From: UBA1926 sp036732005
Lineage (GTDB): Bacteria > Planctomycetota > Phycisphaerae > Phycisphaerales > UBA1924
DNA: 64,000 nucleotides
Direction of reading: 5' to 3'
NCBI GenBank assembly: GCA_036732005.1
Contig: DAINDF010000003.1
Coordinates: forward strand, 62,001-126,000
In this document: positions 46,158 through 54,244 of the stretch, in pieces
Position numbering within the stretch: the stretch's first letter is position 1
How the letters are laid out: each line of letters starts with the position of its first letter
The notes under the pieces: generated by a model
The model's database searches: none
Told to the model about the DNA's origin: nothing
Seen by the model: the letters and a program-made list of their open reading frames with translations, nothing else
Made by a program: the position numbers and the translations under genes

Positions 46158-47279
46158 ATGACGCTCCTCGACCGCTACATCGCCCGGCAGTTCCTCGTGA
46201 ACACCGCGGTTCTCGTGGTGATCCTCTTCTGCTTCGTCGTCACGGTCGATGTCTCGATCAACCTGGGGCGGTTCAGCAAGGTCGCCGAGCGCTTGTCCGC
46301 GACGGAGCAGACCGAGCCCGATTCGGTCCGCCACGCCATCGTGACCGCGCTGGTCATCCTCGATCTGTGGTGGCCCCGGCTGTTACAACTCTTCAACTTC
46401 CTCCTGGGGCTGGTGATGGTCGGGGCGATGGGGTTCACCTGCACCCAGATCCTGAGGCACCGCGAGTTCCTCGCGATGGTCGCCGCGGGGATCAGCCTCC
46501 AGCGGGTGCTGCGGCCCCTGCTGATCGCGGCGGCCACGCTGACGGCGGTGCAGGCGGTGAACCAGGAACTCATCATCCCCCGGATCGCCCCGCTGCTGCC
46601 CCGCCAGCACCGAGACGCCGGGCAGCGGGCCCTCGATGTTTCGAGCGTTCCCCTGATGGCCGACGGGGCGGGCCGGCTCCTCCAGGCCCGGGAGTTCGAC
46701 CCCAAGGCGGGCGAGCTCCGGGGCGTGTTCATCCTCGAGACCGACGAGGAGGGTCGGGCCGTTATCGCGGTGCGGGCCGAGCGGGCCCGCTGGGACGGCC
46801 TCGCCTGGATCCTCGAGAACGCCTTGGCGGAGTCGCGCCGGCTCAACACGCCCCCACCGGGGGCAGCGCCCGAGCGGTTCGAGACCAGCATCGGCCCCAC
46901 CCGCCTGAGCATGCAGCGCTACAAGGGCTACCGCGAGGCGCTCTCGTTCCGCCAGATCGGGGCCCTGCTGGAGCGGCCCGACCTGCTGGACGACGCGGCG
47001 ATCGCCGAGTACCAGCGGCTGCGGTGGGGCCGGTTCAGCATCATGCTCTCCAACCTCCTCTGCGTGGTGATCGCGGCCCCGTTCTTCATCACCAGGCTCC
47101 CCACGGGCGCGCTGGGACGGACGATTACCTGCGCCCCGATCGCGGTGACGGCCCTGATCGGAGGCGTGCTGGGCGCGTCGGCGTCGCTGCCGGGGATCCC
47201 CCCCATCCTCGGCGTCTTCCTGCCGCCCCTGGTGCTCCTCCCGATCGCGATCGCGTCGTACGGCGCGATCCGGACATGA
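46158..47279 (+). CDS. LptF/LptG-family LPS-export permease (second)
   Basis: 373 residues, the normal family length. It opens LLDRYIARQFLVNTAVLVVIL, with three N-terminal helices, a periplasmic beta domain and three C-terminal helices (YQRLRWGRFSIMLSNLLCVVIAAPFF). It is probably the partner of the longer permease at 42144 in an LptB2FG complex. Here the pair is split by the GT39 and PAP2 genes, all on one strand with tiny gaps. Confidence 0.9.
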   Translation: MTLLDRYIARQFLVNTAVLVVILFCFVVTVDVSINLGRFSKVAERLSATEQTEPDSVRHAIVTALVILDLWWPRLLQLFNFLLGLVMVGAMGFTCTQILRHREFLAMVAAGISLQRVLRPLLIAAATLTAVQAVNQELIIPRIAPLLPRQHRDAGQRALDVSSVPLMADGAGRLLQAREFDPKAGELRGVFILETDEEGRAVIAVRAERARWDGLAWILENALAESRRLNTPPPGAAPERFETSIGPTRLSMQRYKGYREALSFRQIGALLERPDLLDDAAIAEYQRLRWGRFSIMLSNLLCVVIAAPFFITRLPTGALGRTITCAPIAVTALIGGVLGASASLPGIPPILGVFLPPLVLLPIAIASYGAIRT

Positions 47280-47316
47280 TCGGGCCGGAATCGCGCCGAT
47301 TCGCCACCTCCCCGGG

Positions 47317-47346
47317 TTGCATTCTCCGCCGACGCGCCCACAATAC
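47317..47346 (+). promoter_or_regulatory. Possible sigma-70 promoter for the GH57 gene
   Basis: TTGCAT and CAATAC are separated by 18 bases, about 60 bases before ATG 47406. The -35 box is fair and the -10 box imperfect. Confidence 0.4.
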
Positions 47347-47405
47347 GCTTGCAGAGGTTCCACCCGACCGGGGCCCGATCGGCCCGGTCACCGCGAGGCG
47401 TGCGC

Positions 47406-48680
47406 ATGGCCACCGTCGTTTTCTATTTCCAGGTCCATCAGCCCTACCGCCTGCGCCGCTACTCCGTCTTCGACAACGACCCGTTCTACTTCGAGGATTC
47501 CAAGAACGGGGCCATCGTGCAGAAGGTCGCCGACAAGTGCTACCGCCCGGCGACGCGGCTCATCCTCGATCTCGTCCGCCGGCACGGGGGCAACTTCCGC
47601 GTCTCGTACGCGATCACCGGCACCTTGCTCGACCAGTTCGAGAAGTTCTGCCCCGATGTCATCGGGATCTTCCAGGACCTCGCCGAGACGGGGTGCTGCG
47701 AGTTCGTCGGGGAGACCTATTACCACTCGCTCTCGTTCCTCTACTCGCGCCCCGAGTTCGAGGAGCAGGTCGAGATGCAATCCCGCAAGATCGAGAACCT
47801 CTTCGGGCAGCGGCCCAAGGTCTTCCGCAACACCGAGCTCATCTACTCCAACGAGCTCTCCCTCGCCCTCGCCTCGATGCGCAACCCGGACGGCACGCCC
47901 CGCTTCAAGGGGGCGATCTGCGAGGGCACCGACCGCCTCCTCGGGTACCGCTCGCCCAATTATGTCTACCGCCCGCCCGACATCGGCCCCGCGATCACCG
48001 AGGGGCGGGACCGCCCGTTCGGCCTGCTGCTCAAGAACTTCCGCCTCTCCGACGACATCGCGTTCCGGTTCTCCAACCGGGCGTGGGAGGAATGGCCCCT
48101 CTCGGCCGAGAAGTTCGCGCAGTGGGTCCACCAGATCAACGGCGACGGGTTCCTCTGCAACCTCTTCATGGACTACGAGACCTTCGGCGAGCACCAGTGG
48201 GCCGACACCGGCATCTTCCAGTTCCTCGACAAGCTCCCCGAGGCGGTCTTCGATGTCGTGCCGGGCGAGAACCACTTCGCCACGCCGAGCGAGGTGCTCG
48301 ACCGGTTCGATCCCGTCGGCTCGTACGATGTGCCCGAGTACATCTCCTGGGCGGACACCGAGCGTGACCTGACCGCGTGGCGCGGCAACGCGATGCAGTG
48401 GAACGCGCTGGAGGAGACCTACCGCCTCGAGCGCGCGATCAAGGACCGCATCGTCGAGGCGAAGAATTCGGGCGACCCGGAGCGGCAGAAGCACGCGGGC
48501 TACCTGCTCGAGGACTGGCGGAAGCTGACCACCTCCGACCACTTCTACTACATGTGCACCAAGTTCTGGGCCGACGGCGATGTCCACAAGTACTTCAGCC
48601 CCTACGACTCGCCCTACGACGGGTACATCAACTTCATGAATGTGCTGGACAACCTGCGCACCCGGATGGCGAAGGTCTGA
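47406..48680 (+). CDS. Glycoside hydrolase family 57 alpha-amylase-like protein
   Basis: 424 residues, no signal peptide, so cytoplasmic. GH57 conserved regions are visible: FYFQVHQPYRLRRY, GETYYHSLSFLY, FRNTELIYSNEL (nucleophile Glu region) and LFMDYETFGEHQW (acid Asp region). Enzymes of this family act on glycogen or starch-type alpha-glucans. I start at ATG 47406; upstream in-frame codons are not convincing. The exported GH13 amylase lies 0.8 kb downstream. Confidence 0.9.
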   Translation: MATVVFYFQVHQPYRLRRYSVFDNDPFYFEDSKNGAIVQKVADKCYRPATRLILDLVRRHGGNFRVSYAITGTLLDQFEKFCPDVIGIFQDLAETGCCEFVGETYYHSLSFLYSRPEFEEQVEMQSRKIENLFGQRPKVFRNTELIYSNELSLALASMRNPDGTPRFKGAICEGTDRLLGYRSPNYVYRPPDIGPAITEGRDRPFGLLLKNFRLSDDIAFRFSNRAWEEWPLSAEKFAQWVHQINGDGFLCNLFMDYETFGEHQWADTGIFQFLDKLPEAVFDVVPGENHFATPSEVLDRFDPVGSYDVPEYISWADTERDLTAWRGNAMQWNALEETYRLERAIKDRIVEAKNSGDPERQKHAGYLLEDWRKLTTSDHFYYMCTKFWADGDVHKYFSPYDSPYDGYINFMNVLDNLRTRMAKV

Positions 48681-48792
48681 GCCCCGGGTTCTCGGACCAG
48701 GACCGCAACGGGGCCCGGGCCGAGAGCGCCTCGCATCCGCACGGCGGCCCGACATCCTCTCGCGGAGCGTCCTCCCGGCCGATAAGGGGCGG

Positions 48793-49293
48793 GTGCCCCG
48801 GTCTTGGCGGTCATCCCGCGCCTTCTCCCTCATCGAGCTCGTGCTCGTGGTCGTCATCCTCGCGACGATCGGGGCGATCGCGATCCCGCGGCTTGCGCAC
48901 GCCGGGGCCCGCGCAAGCGAGGTGGCGCTGCGACAGAACCTCGCGATCATGACCCACGCCGTCGAGAACTACAAGGCCGAGCACGCGGGCGCCGCCCCGA
49001 CCTCCGCCGCGCAGCTCACCTCGTTCACCGACGCCGAGGGCAATGTCAGCGCGACGCCGGGGCACCCCTTTCTCTTCGGTCCCTACCTGCACAAGGTCCC
49101 CGAGCTGCCCATGGGGCAGAACAAGGGCAAGGCGAAGATCGCCACCACGGGCGCCCCGGGAGACGATGCCGACGCGGGCTGGTGGATCGACCCCGGCACC
49201 GGCGATGTCCGCGCCAACGCCCCGGACACCGATCTCACCGGCGACGGCTCGAAGATCAACGAGCTCGTCGCGGGGCTGGGCGGCAGGCACTGA
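48793..49293 (+). CDS. Type II/IV pseudopilin-like protein
   Basis: 166 residues from GTG 48793 (after AAGGGGCGG). The prepilin signal is a short basic leader, then A/FSLIELVLVVVILATIGAIAIP with the cleavage-site Phe and Glu+5. The globular part (MTHAVENYKAEHAGAAPTSAAQL) matches GspG-like major pseudopilins. An Ala replaces the usual Gly at -1. Planctomycetes carry many such scattered pilin-like genes; no secretion operon is adjacent. Confidence 0.85.
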   Translation: MPRSWRSSRAFSLIELVLVVVILATIGAIAIPRLAHAGARASEVALRQNLAIMTHAVENYKAEHAGAAPTSAAQLTSFTDAEGNVSATPGHPFLFGPYLHKVPELPMGQNKGKAKIATTGAPGDDADAGWWIDPGTGDVRANAPDTDLTGDGSKINELVAGLGGRH

Positions 49294-49327
49294 TACGGAT
49301 TGTGATGGACCGCTACGCGTGCGCCGC

Positions 49328-49420
49328 CGGTGCCACCACTCGCCGCGTCAGCGGCGCGTGGTGCGGACCGGACGCCGATGAGAGGGGCTCGACGCGCCCC
49401 TCGGGCGGGTCGTGGCGCCG
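49328..49420 (+). repeat. Dispersed two-hairpin intergenic repeat, copy 1
   Basis: Hairpin A (49334-49363): CACCAC, T, CGCCGC, loop GTCA, GCGGCG, C, GTGGTG. Hairpin B (49388-49414): CTCGAC, G, CGCCC, loop CTC, GGGCG, G, GTCGTG. The hairpins are 24 bases apart. The reverse complement of 58379-58475 carries the same two hairpins in the same order. About 36 of 41 bases match around hairpin A and 26 of 29 around B. Lies between the pseudopilin and GH13 genes. Confidence 0.8.
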
Positions 49421-49514
49421 CGTCCCGCGCATCAACCAATCCAGATCAGTATGACCCGCCCGGCCCGCACGAAGCCGGTACGCTTCCTCACTGGACCCCA
49501 TCTGGAGGAAGCCC

Positions 49515-51134
49515 ATGAAGCACGCCGCGATCTCCGCGATTCTCGCAGCCGCCGCCGCGACGCACGCCGCCGAGCCCGCGCTCGACTGGTGGAAGGACGC
49601 GGTCTTCTACGAGGTCTTCGTCCGCTCCTTCGCCGATTCGACCGAGGGCCCGCTCGCCGGGGACGGGGTGGGCGACATCCCGGGGCTGATCGAGCGGCTC
49701 GACGAGCTCAACGACGGCAAGCCCGGCGGGGACGATCTCGGCGTGACCGCGCTGTGGCTCATGCCCATCGCGCAGTCGCCCTCCTACCACGGGTACGATG
49801 TCGTCGACTACAACACCGTCGACGACGAGTACGGCACCAACGACGACTTCAAGCGGCTCATCGCCGAGTGCGAGAAGCGCGGGATGCGCGTCATCGTCGA
49901 CCTCGTGCTCAACCACTGCTCCGACCAGCACCCCTGGTTCATCCAGTCGGCCGACCCCGCGAGCCCGATGCACGACTGGTTCGTCTGGCGAGACGCCGTC
50001 CCGGAGTGGAAAGAGAACCGCCACATGTGGCACGACGAGAAGCTCGCCGAGTCGGGCGGGTACTACTTCGGCTTCTTCTGGCGCGGGATGCCGGATCTCA
50101 ACTTCGACAACCCCGAGGTCGGGCGGGCGGCCCGCGACATCTCGGCCCACTGGCTCGGGGAGATGGGGGCCCACGGGTTCCGCCTCGACGCGATCCGCCA
50201 CCTGATCGAGCGAGGCGAGACCCTCGCCTCGACCCCCGAGACCATCGACTGGCTCGAGGGCTACCACGCCTTTCTCAAGTCGGTGGACCCCGCTTGTTTC
50301 ACCGTGGGCGAGGTCTGGGGGCCCACCAGCGAGGTCAAGCAGTATCTGCCGAACGCGCTCGACTCCGCCTTCGAGTTCCAGCTCGCGGGGACGATCATCG
50401 ACGCGATCATCGCGGGCGACCCCGCGCCGCTCGCCGCGCACATCGAGCACCTCAACGAGGCCTACGACGACGCCCCGTTCAGCACTTTCCTCACCAACCA
50501 CGACCAGGACCGCCTCATGTCCCGCCTCGGCGGGCCGAACGCGGGGGCGTTCACGAAGAACAAGCTCGCCGCGACCCTTCTGCTGACCCTGCCCGGGACG
50601 CCGTTCCTCTACTACGGCGAGGAGATCGGCATGACCGGCGTGAAACCCGACGAGGACATCCGCACGCCGATGCAGTGGACGCCCGACCCCATCCGCAGCG
50701 GGTTCACCGCCGGCACGCCCTGGCGCCGCGTCAACCCCAACACGCCGGATGTGAATGTCGCCGTCCAGAAAAAGGACCGAGATTCGCTCTGGAGGCACTA
50801 TCAGCGGCTCGTGAACCTCCGCCTCGAGTCCGAAGCGCTGCGACGGGGAGAGACCGAGGTGCTCGACTCGAGCACGCCGGGCCTGCTCGTGTACCGGCGC
50901 GCGCTGCCGCGCGAGGAGGTCCTCGTCCTCGCGAACCTCACCGACCAGCCGATCCGCGAGTTCGGCATCGACCTCGACGGGCTCCCCCCGGGCCGGCTCG
51001 TGCGCACACGCGTGCTGCTCGGCGAGGCCCGCTCGACCGCTCGGCAGGCCGACGAGGAGGGGCGGCTCTTGAGGTGGCAACCCGCCTCGTTCGTCCCGGC
51101 GCACGGGGCGGTCGTGGTCCGCGTGATCCGCTAG
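49515..51134 (+). CDS. Exported GH13 alpha-amylase / alpha-glucosidase-like enzyme
   Basis: 539 residues with a short signal peptide (residues 1-19). GH13 regions are all present: DLVLNHCSD, GFRLDAIRH (nucleophile Asp), VGEVWG (acid Glu) and FLTNHDQDR. The first strand WWKDAVFYEVFVRSFADS is typical of oligo-1,6-glucosidase/trehalose-type GH13 enzymes. A C-terminal beta domain follows. It probably degrades alpha-glucans in the periplasm. Start ATG 49515 follows TGGAGGAAGCCC. Confidence 0.92.
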   Translation: MKHAAISAILAAAAATHAAEPALDWWKDAVFYEVFVRSFADSTEGPLAGDGVGDIPGLIERLDELNDGKPGGDDLGVTALWLMPIAQSPSYHGYDVVDYNTVDDEYGTNDDFKRLIAECEKRGMRVIVDLVLNHCSDQHPWFIQSADPASPMHDWFVWRDAVPEWKENRHMWHDEKLAESGGYYFGFFWRGMPDLNFDNPEVGRAARDISAHWLGEMGAHGFRLDAIRHLIERGETLASTPETIDWLEGYHAFLKSVDPACFTVGEVWGPTSEVKQYLPNALDSAFEFQLAGTIIDAIIAGDPAPLAAHIEHLNEAYDDAPFSTFLTNHDQDRLMSRLGGPNAGAFTKNKLAATLLLTLPGTPFLYYGEEIGMTGVKPDEDIRTPMQWTPDPIRSGFTAGTPWRRVNPNTPDVNVAVQKKDRDSLWRHYQRLVNLRLESEALRRGETEVLDSSTPGLLVYRRALPREEVLVLANLTDQPIREFGIDLDGLPPGRLVRTRVLLGEARSTARQADEEGRLLRWQPASFVPAHGAVVVRVIR

Positions 51135-51332
51135 GTTGACACAGGGGCGGATCCGTTCGGCCCCAACCCGGCCCCACGGGAGGCCCTGCTATTCCCCTGA
51201 CAATCGGGCCTCCACGGTGGGAAATGGCCCAGATCTCGCGCACGCCGCGCAAATTCGGTGGCACGGTCCGGGAATCGTGGCAAGGTGACGCAGCCGAGAC
51301 TCGCACCCTCGGCGGACACTCGAAGGGGAAAG

Positions 51333-51404
51333 ATGATGATCAAGATCCAGCAGCTCACCGTTGTCGCGCCGTCGCGTCGCCGCCGTCCCCCGCTGCCCGC
51401 CTGA
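51333..51404 (+). CDS. Small ORF in the his leader region
   Basis: A 23-codon ORF (MMIKIQQLTVVAPSRRRRPP...) with a good ribosome site, GAAGGGGAAAG, right before ATG 51333. It ends 5 bases before an in-frame GTG (51409) from which the His-rich leader could also be read. It contains four consecutive Arg codons. It may be a first leader peptide coupled to hisL, or a small protein of its own. Confidence 0.45.
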   Translation: MMIKIQQLTVVAPSRRRRPPLPA

Positions 51405-51423
51405 ACTCGTGCAGACGGGCCGT

Positions 51424-51444
51424 GGCTCGGGCTTGACCCGGGCC
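51424..51444 (+). promoter_or_regulatory. Hairpin upstream of the His-rich leader peptide
   Basis: GGCTCGGG, loop CTTGA, CCCGGGCC: an eight-pair stem with one G-T pair. It lies between the small ORF and the histidine codons. It might act as a pause structure in the leader RNA, by analogy with amino-acid operon attenuators. Confidence 0.4.
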
Positions 51445-51468
51445 CTTGGGCGGCAACACTTTCGTGAC

Positions 51469-51528
51469 ATGACCACCGCCCGCCATCATCACCACCATCA
51501 CCACCACCCCGTCGCGGGTCGGCTGTGA
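51469..51528 (+). CDS. hisL: His operon leader peptide with eight consecutive histidines
   Basis: ATG 51469 opens a 19-residue peptide, MTTAR, eight His, PVAGRL, ending TGA 51528, 120 bases before hisG. The same frame could start at TTG 51433 or GTG 51409, giving up to 39 residues; ATG 51469 itself has only a weak ribosome site. Runs of His codons before a terminator are the hallmark of his-operon transcription attenuation as known in enterobacteria. Scarce charged tRNA-His would stall the ribosome here and let transcription proceed. I know of no report of this in planctomycetes. Confidence 0.8.
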   Translation: MTTARHHHHHHHHPVAGRL

Positions 51529-51588
51529 TCGTGGTCTGAGGCGGCTGCCGCCAGAACCGATCGACGCCGGCCCCGGGCCGGCGTTTTT
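51527..51588 (+). terminator. Attenuator: leader hairpin plus strong terminator before hisG
   Basis: Bases 51565-51588 form CGCCGGCC, loop CCG, GGCCGGCG, TTTTT: an eight-pair GC stem and T run, 60 bases before the hisG start. Upstream, 51527-51562 can fold into a longer imperfect hairpin around GCGG-CTGC-CCGC. GGGTCGGC (51516-51523, inside the end of hisL) can pair with GCCGGCCC (51566-51573), which would break the terminator. The alternative pairing was drawn by hand. Confidence 0.75.
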
Positions 51589-51648
51589 CGTTCGGGGCGG
51601 TCCCGAACGACGCCAGGCCCGGCCCCCGGACCCAGAGGGAGCCCCGCC

Positions 51649-52530
51649 ATGCCGTCGCCCGAGATCAAGTTCGCCATCCCCAAAGGCCGCATGCACGACG
51701 GCGTGATCCGCCTGCTCACGGACGCGGGGGTCCGCGTGCAGGCCACCGCCCGCGATTACCGCCCCTCGATCAGCCTTCCGGGGTTCTCCGTCAAGATCCT
51801 CAAGCCCCGGGCGATCATCGAGATGCTCGACCTGGGGTCCCGCGATCTCGGGTTCGCCGGGGCCGATTGGGTCGCCGAGGACAGCCGCGAGATCGTGGAC
51901 CTGCTCGACACGCGTCTGGACCGGGTCCGCCTTGTCGCCGCCGCCCCGGAGTCGATCCTCGAGCGGGACGCCCTGCCGGACCGCCGGCTCCGGGTCGCGT
52001 CGGAGTACGCGAACCTGACGCGTCGGTGGATCGCGGCGCGGGGCCTGAACGCCGAGTTGGTGCCCTCCTACGGCGCGACCGAGGTGCTCCCGCCGGAGGA
52101 CGCGGACTGCATCGTCGACAACACCGCGACCGGCGCGACGCTCGAGGCCAACAACCTGCGCATCATCGATGAGCTCATGACCTCGTCGACGCGTCTGTAC
52201 GCGTCGCGCCGCGCGATGGAGGACCCCTCGAAGCGCGAGAGGATCGAGGACTTCGCCGTCCTCGTCCGATCGGTCCTCGAAGCCCGCCGCCGCGTCATGC
52301 TCGAGGTCAATGTCCCCGCCGACCGCCTCGAGGCGGTCATCGAGGTCCTGCCGTGCATGCGCGAGCCCACCATCGCCTCGATGCACGGCACCACCGCCGA
52401 CGGCCGCCCGACCGGGTTCGCCGTCAAGGTCGCCGCCCTCCGGGAGGACCTCCCCCGCGTCATCCCGCTCATCAAGGCCCGGGGCGGCACGGACATCATC
52501 GTCACCAAGCCGGAGCAGATCGTCCCATGA
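51649..52530 (+). CDS. hisG: ATP phosphoribosyltransferase, long form
   Basis: First step of histidine synthesis (ATP plus PRPP). 293 residues, the long HisG with its own C-terminal ACT-like regulatory domain (VMLEVNVPADRLEAVIEVLP ... GGTDIIVTKPEQ), so no HisZ is needed. The catalytic part has FAIPKGRMHDGVI, ADWVAEDSREIV and the PRPP loop CIVDNTATGATLEAN. First structural gene of the operon. Its TGA overlaps hisC by ATGA. Feedback control by histidine is expected for the long form. Confidence 0.95.
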   Translation: MPSPEIKFAIPKGRMHDGVIRLLTDAGVRVQATARDYRPSISLPGFSVKILKPRAIIEMLDLGSRDLGFAGADWVAEDSREIVDLLDTRLDRVRLVAAAPESILERDALPDRRLRVASEYANLTRRWIAARGLNAELVPSYGATEVLPPEDADCIVDNTATGATLEANNLRIIDELMTSSTRLYASRRAMEDPSKRERIEDFAVLVRSVLEARRRVMLEVNVPADRLEAVIEVLPCMREPTIASMHGTTADGRPTGFAVKVAALREDLPRVIPLIKARGGTDIIVTKPEQIVP

Positions 52531-53612
52531 CCGCCGCACCGCCACGCACCGGCCCGAAGCCCGTCGGTCGGCTCTCGGGGCTCAGGCCCTACGAGCCCCC
52601 CGCGCCGGAGTTCTCGATCGACCTTCGCCTCGACGCCAACGAGGGCCCCCCGTCCGACGCGGGCCGTCTCGCCCGGCTCCTCAACAACCTCGGCGGGACC
52701 CTGCCCGAACTCCTCCGCCGATACCCCGACGCCTCGGCCCTCGAACGCCGCCTCGCGGAGCTCCACGGCGTCGACCCCGCCCGCATCGTCGTCACGACCG
52801 GGGGAGACGACGCCATTGATCGTCTCTGCCGCGCGGTGCTCGAGCCGGGGCGCGAGGCGATCGTGCACCTTCCCACCTTCGTGATGATCCCGCGCGGGAT
52901 CCGCCTCGCCGGGGCGACGCCCGTGGAGATCCCGTGGCGCGAGGGCCCCTTCCCGCGGGGTGACGCCCTGGACAAGATCGCCCCCTCCACCGCGATGATC
53001 GCGCTGGTGACCCCCAACAACCCCACCGGGGCGGTCATCGAGACCCGAGACATCCTGGCGATCGCCGACGCGGCGCCCCACGCGGCCGTGCTTGTCGATC
53101 TCGCCTATGTCGAGTTCGCCGACGCCGACCCGACCCCCGCGCTGCTGACTCGCCCGAACGCCGTGCTGGTGCGGACATTCTCCAAAGCTCGCGGGCTCGC
53201 GGGCCTGCGCGTGGGGTACGCGATCGCTCCCCCCGAGATCGCGCGTTGGCTCCGCACCACGGGGAGCCCCTACCCGGTCTCGGCGCTCTCGCTCGCCATC
53301 GCCGGGGCGGTGCTCGACGACCCCGCGTCGCTCGCCGCGACCGTGGAGCGGGCGCGCGCCGAACGCGGGGCGCTGTTCGCGCTGCTGACCGGGCTCGGCG
53401 CCCGCCCCCTGCCCTCGCAGGCGAACTTCGTCACCGCCCGACTCGCCGACGCGGAGTCCGCCCGCCGCGCCCTCGCGGAGCGGGGCATCGCCGTCCGCGC
53501 TTTCCCCAAGCCCGGCACGGAAGACCTGCTCAGGATCACCCTGCCCGGGGACGAGCAGGGATTCGCCCGACTCAAGGCCGCCCTGGCCGAGTCCATCAGG
53601 AGCACCGCATGA
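52527..53612 (+). CDS. hisC: Histidinol-phosphate aminotransferase
   Basis: PLP enzyme converting imidazole-acetol phosphate to histidinol phosphate. 361 residues, with LDANEGPPS near the start and TGGDDAIDRL. The cofactor-binding region reads LVTPNNPTGAVI, and the Schiff-base Lys is in TFSKARGLAGLRVGYA. C-terminal Arg in LLRITLPG contacts substrate. Start and stop both overlap neighbours by four bases. Confidence 0.94.
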   Translation: MTAAPPRTGPKPVGRLSGLRPYEPPAPEFSIDLRLDANEGPPSDAGRLARLLNNLGGTLPELLRRYPDASALERRLAELHGVDPARIVVTTGGDDAIDRLCRAVLEPGREAIVHLPTFVMIPRGIRLAGATPVEIPWREGPFPRGDALDKIAPSTAMIALVTPNNPTGAVIETRDILAIADAAPHAAVLVDLAYVEFADADPTPALLTRPNAVLVRTFSKARGLAGLRVGYAIAPPEIARWLRTTGSPYPVSALSLAIAGAVLDDPASLAATVERARAERGALFALLTGLGARPLPSQANFVTARLADAESARRALAERGIAVRAFPKPGTEDLLRITLPGDEQGFARLKAALAESIRSTA

Positions 53613-54199
53613 CACCGCGAACCGCCGCGATTACCCGCGTCACCCGTGAGACCTCGATCGAGGCCCGCCTGAACCTCGACGGGCGGGGCGAATCCGCCAT
53701 CGCCACGGGGCTTGGGTTTCTCGATCACATGCTGACCGCCCTGGCGAAGCACGCCCGCATCGATCTCGAACTGACCTGCAAGGGCGACCTGCACATCGAC
53801 GACCACCACACCGCCGAGGACTGCGCCCTCGCGCTGGGGCAGGCGATCGACAAGGCCCTCGCCGACCGGGCCGGCATCGCCCGGTTCGGCTCGGCCTACG
53901 CCCCGCTCGACGAATCCCTCTGCCGCGCGGTCGTCGACCTCTCCGGCAGGCCGTTCGCCGCCGTGGGACTCGGGTTCCGGCGTGACATGATCGGCGACAC
54001 CGCGACGGAGAACCTCACCCACTTCTTCCAGTCCCTCGCCGTCGCCGCGAGGCTCACGCTGCACCTCGACCTGGTCCGCGGCGAGAACGATCACCACAAG
54101 GCCGAGGCGGCCTTCAAGGCCCTGGCGCTCGCGTTGCGGCAGGCGTTCGCCCCCGATGCGTCCGCCGGCATCCCGAGCACGAAGGGAACGCTCGTCTGA
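53609..54199 (+). CDS. hisB: Imidazoleglycerol-phosphate dehydratase
   Basis: 196 residues, single-function HisB without the phosphatase half found in enterobacteria. The two metal-binding His clusters DDHHTAED and ENDHHKAEAAFKA, plus FLDHMLTALAKH, are intact. Manganese enzyme of the sixth step. Starts in the hisC stop; followed by a 45-base gap to hisHF. No separate histidinol-phosphatase gene lies in the operon. Confidence 0.95.
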   Translation: MTPRTAAITRVTRETSIEARLNLDGRGESAIATGLGFLDHMLTALAKHARIDLELTCKGDLHIDDHHTAEDCALALGQAIDKALADRAGIARFGSAYAPLDESLCRAVVDLSGRPFAAVGLGFRRDMIGDTATENLTHFFQSLAVAARLTLHLDLVRGENDHHKAEAAFKALALALRQAFAPDASAGIPSTKGTLV

Positions 54200-54244
54200 A
54201 CCCGCGGCCCGGTCGCCCCGCCCGTGCACGCCCCACCAAGCCCC

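Noticed and set aside
51136..51141. TTGACA right after the GH13 stop as the his promoter
   Set aside because: The 17-base position reads GGCCCC and no other -10 fits. The his promoter remains unlocated.
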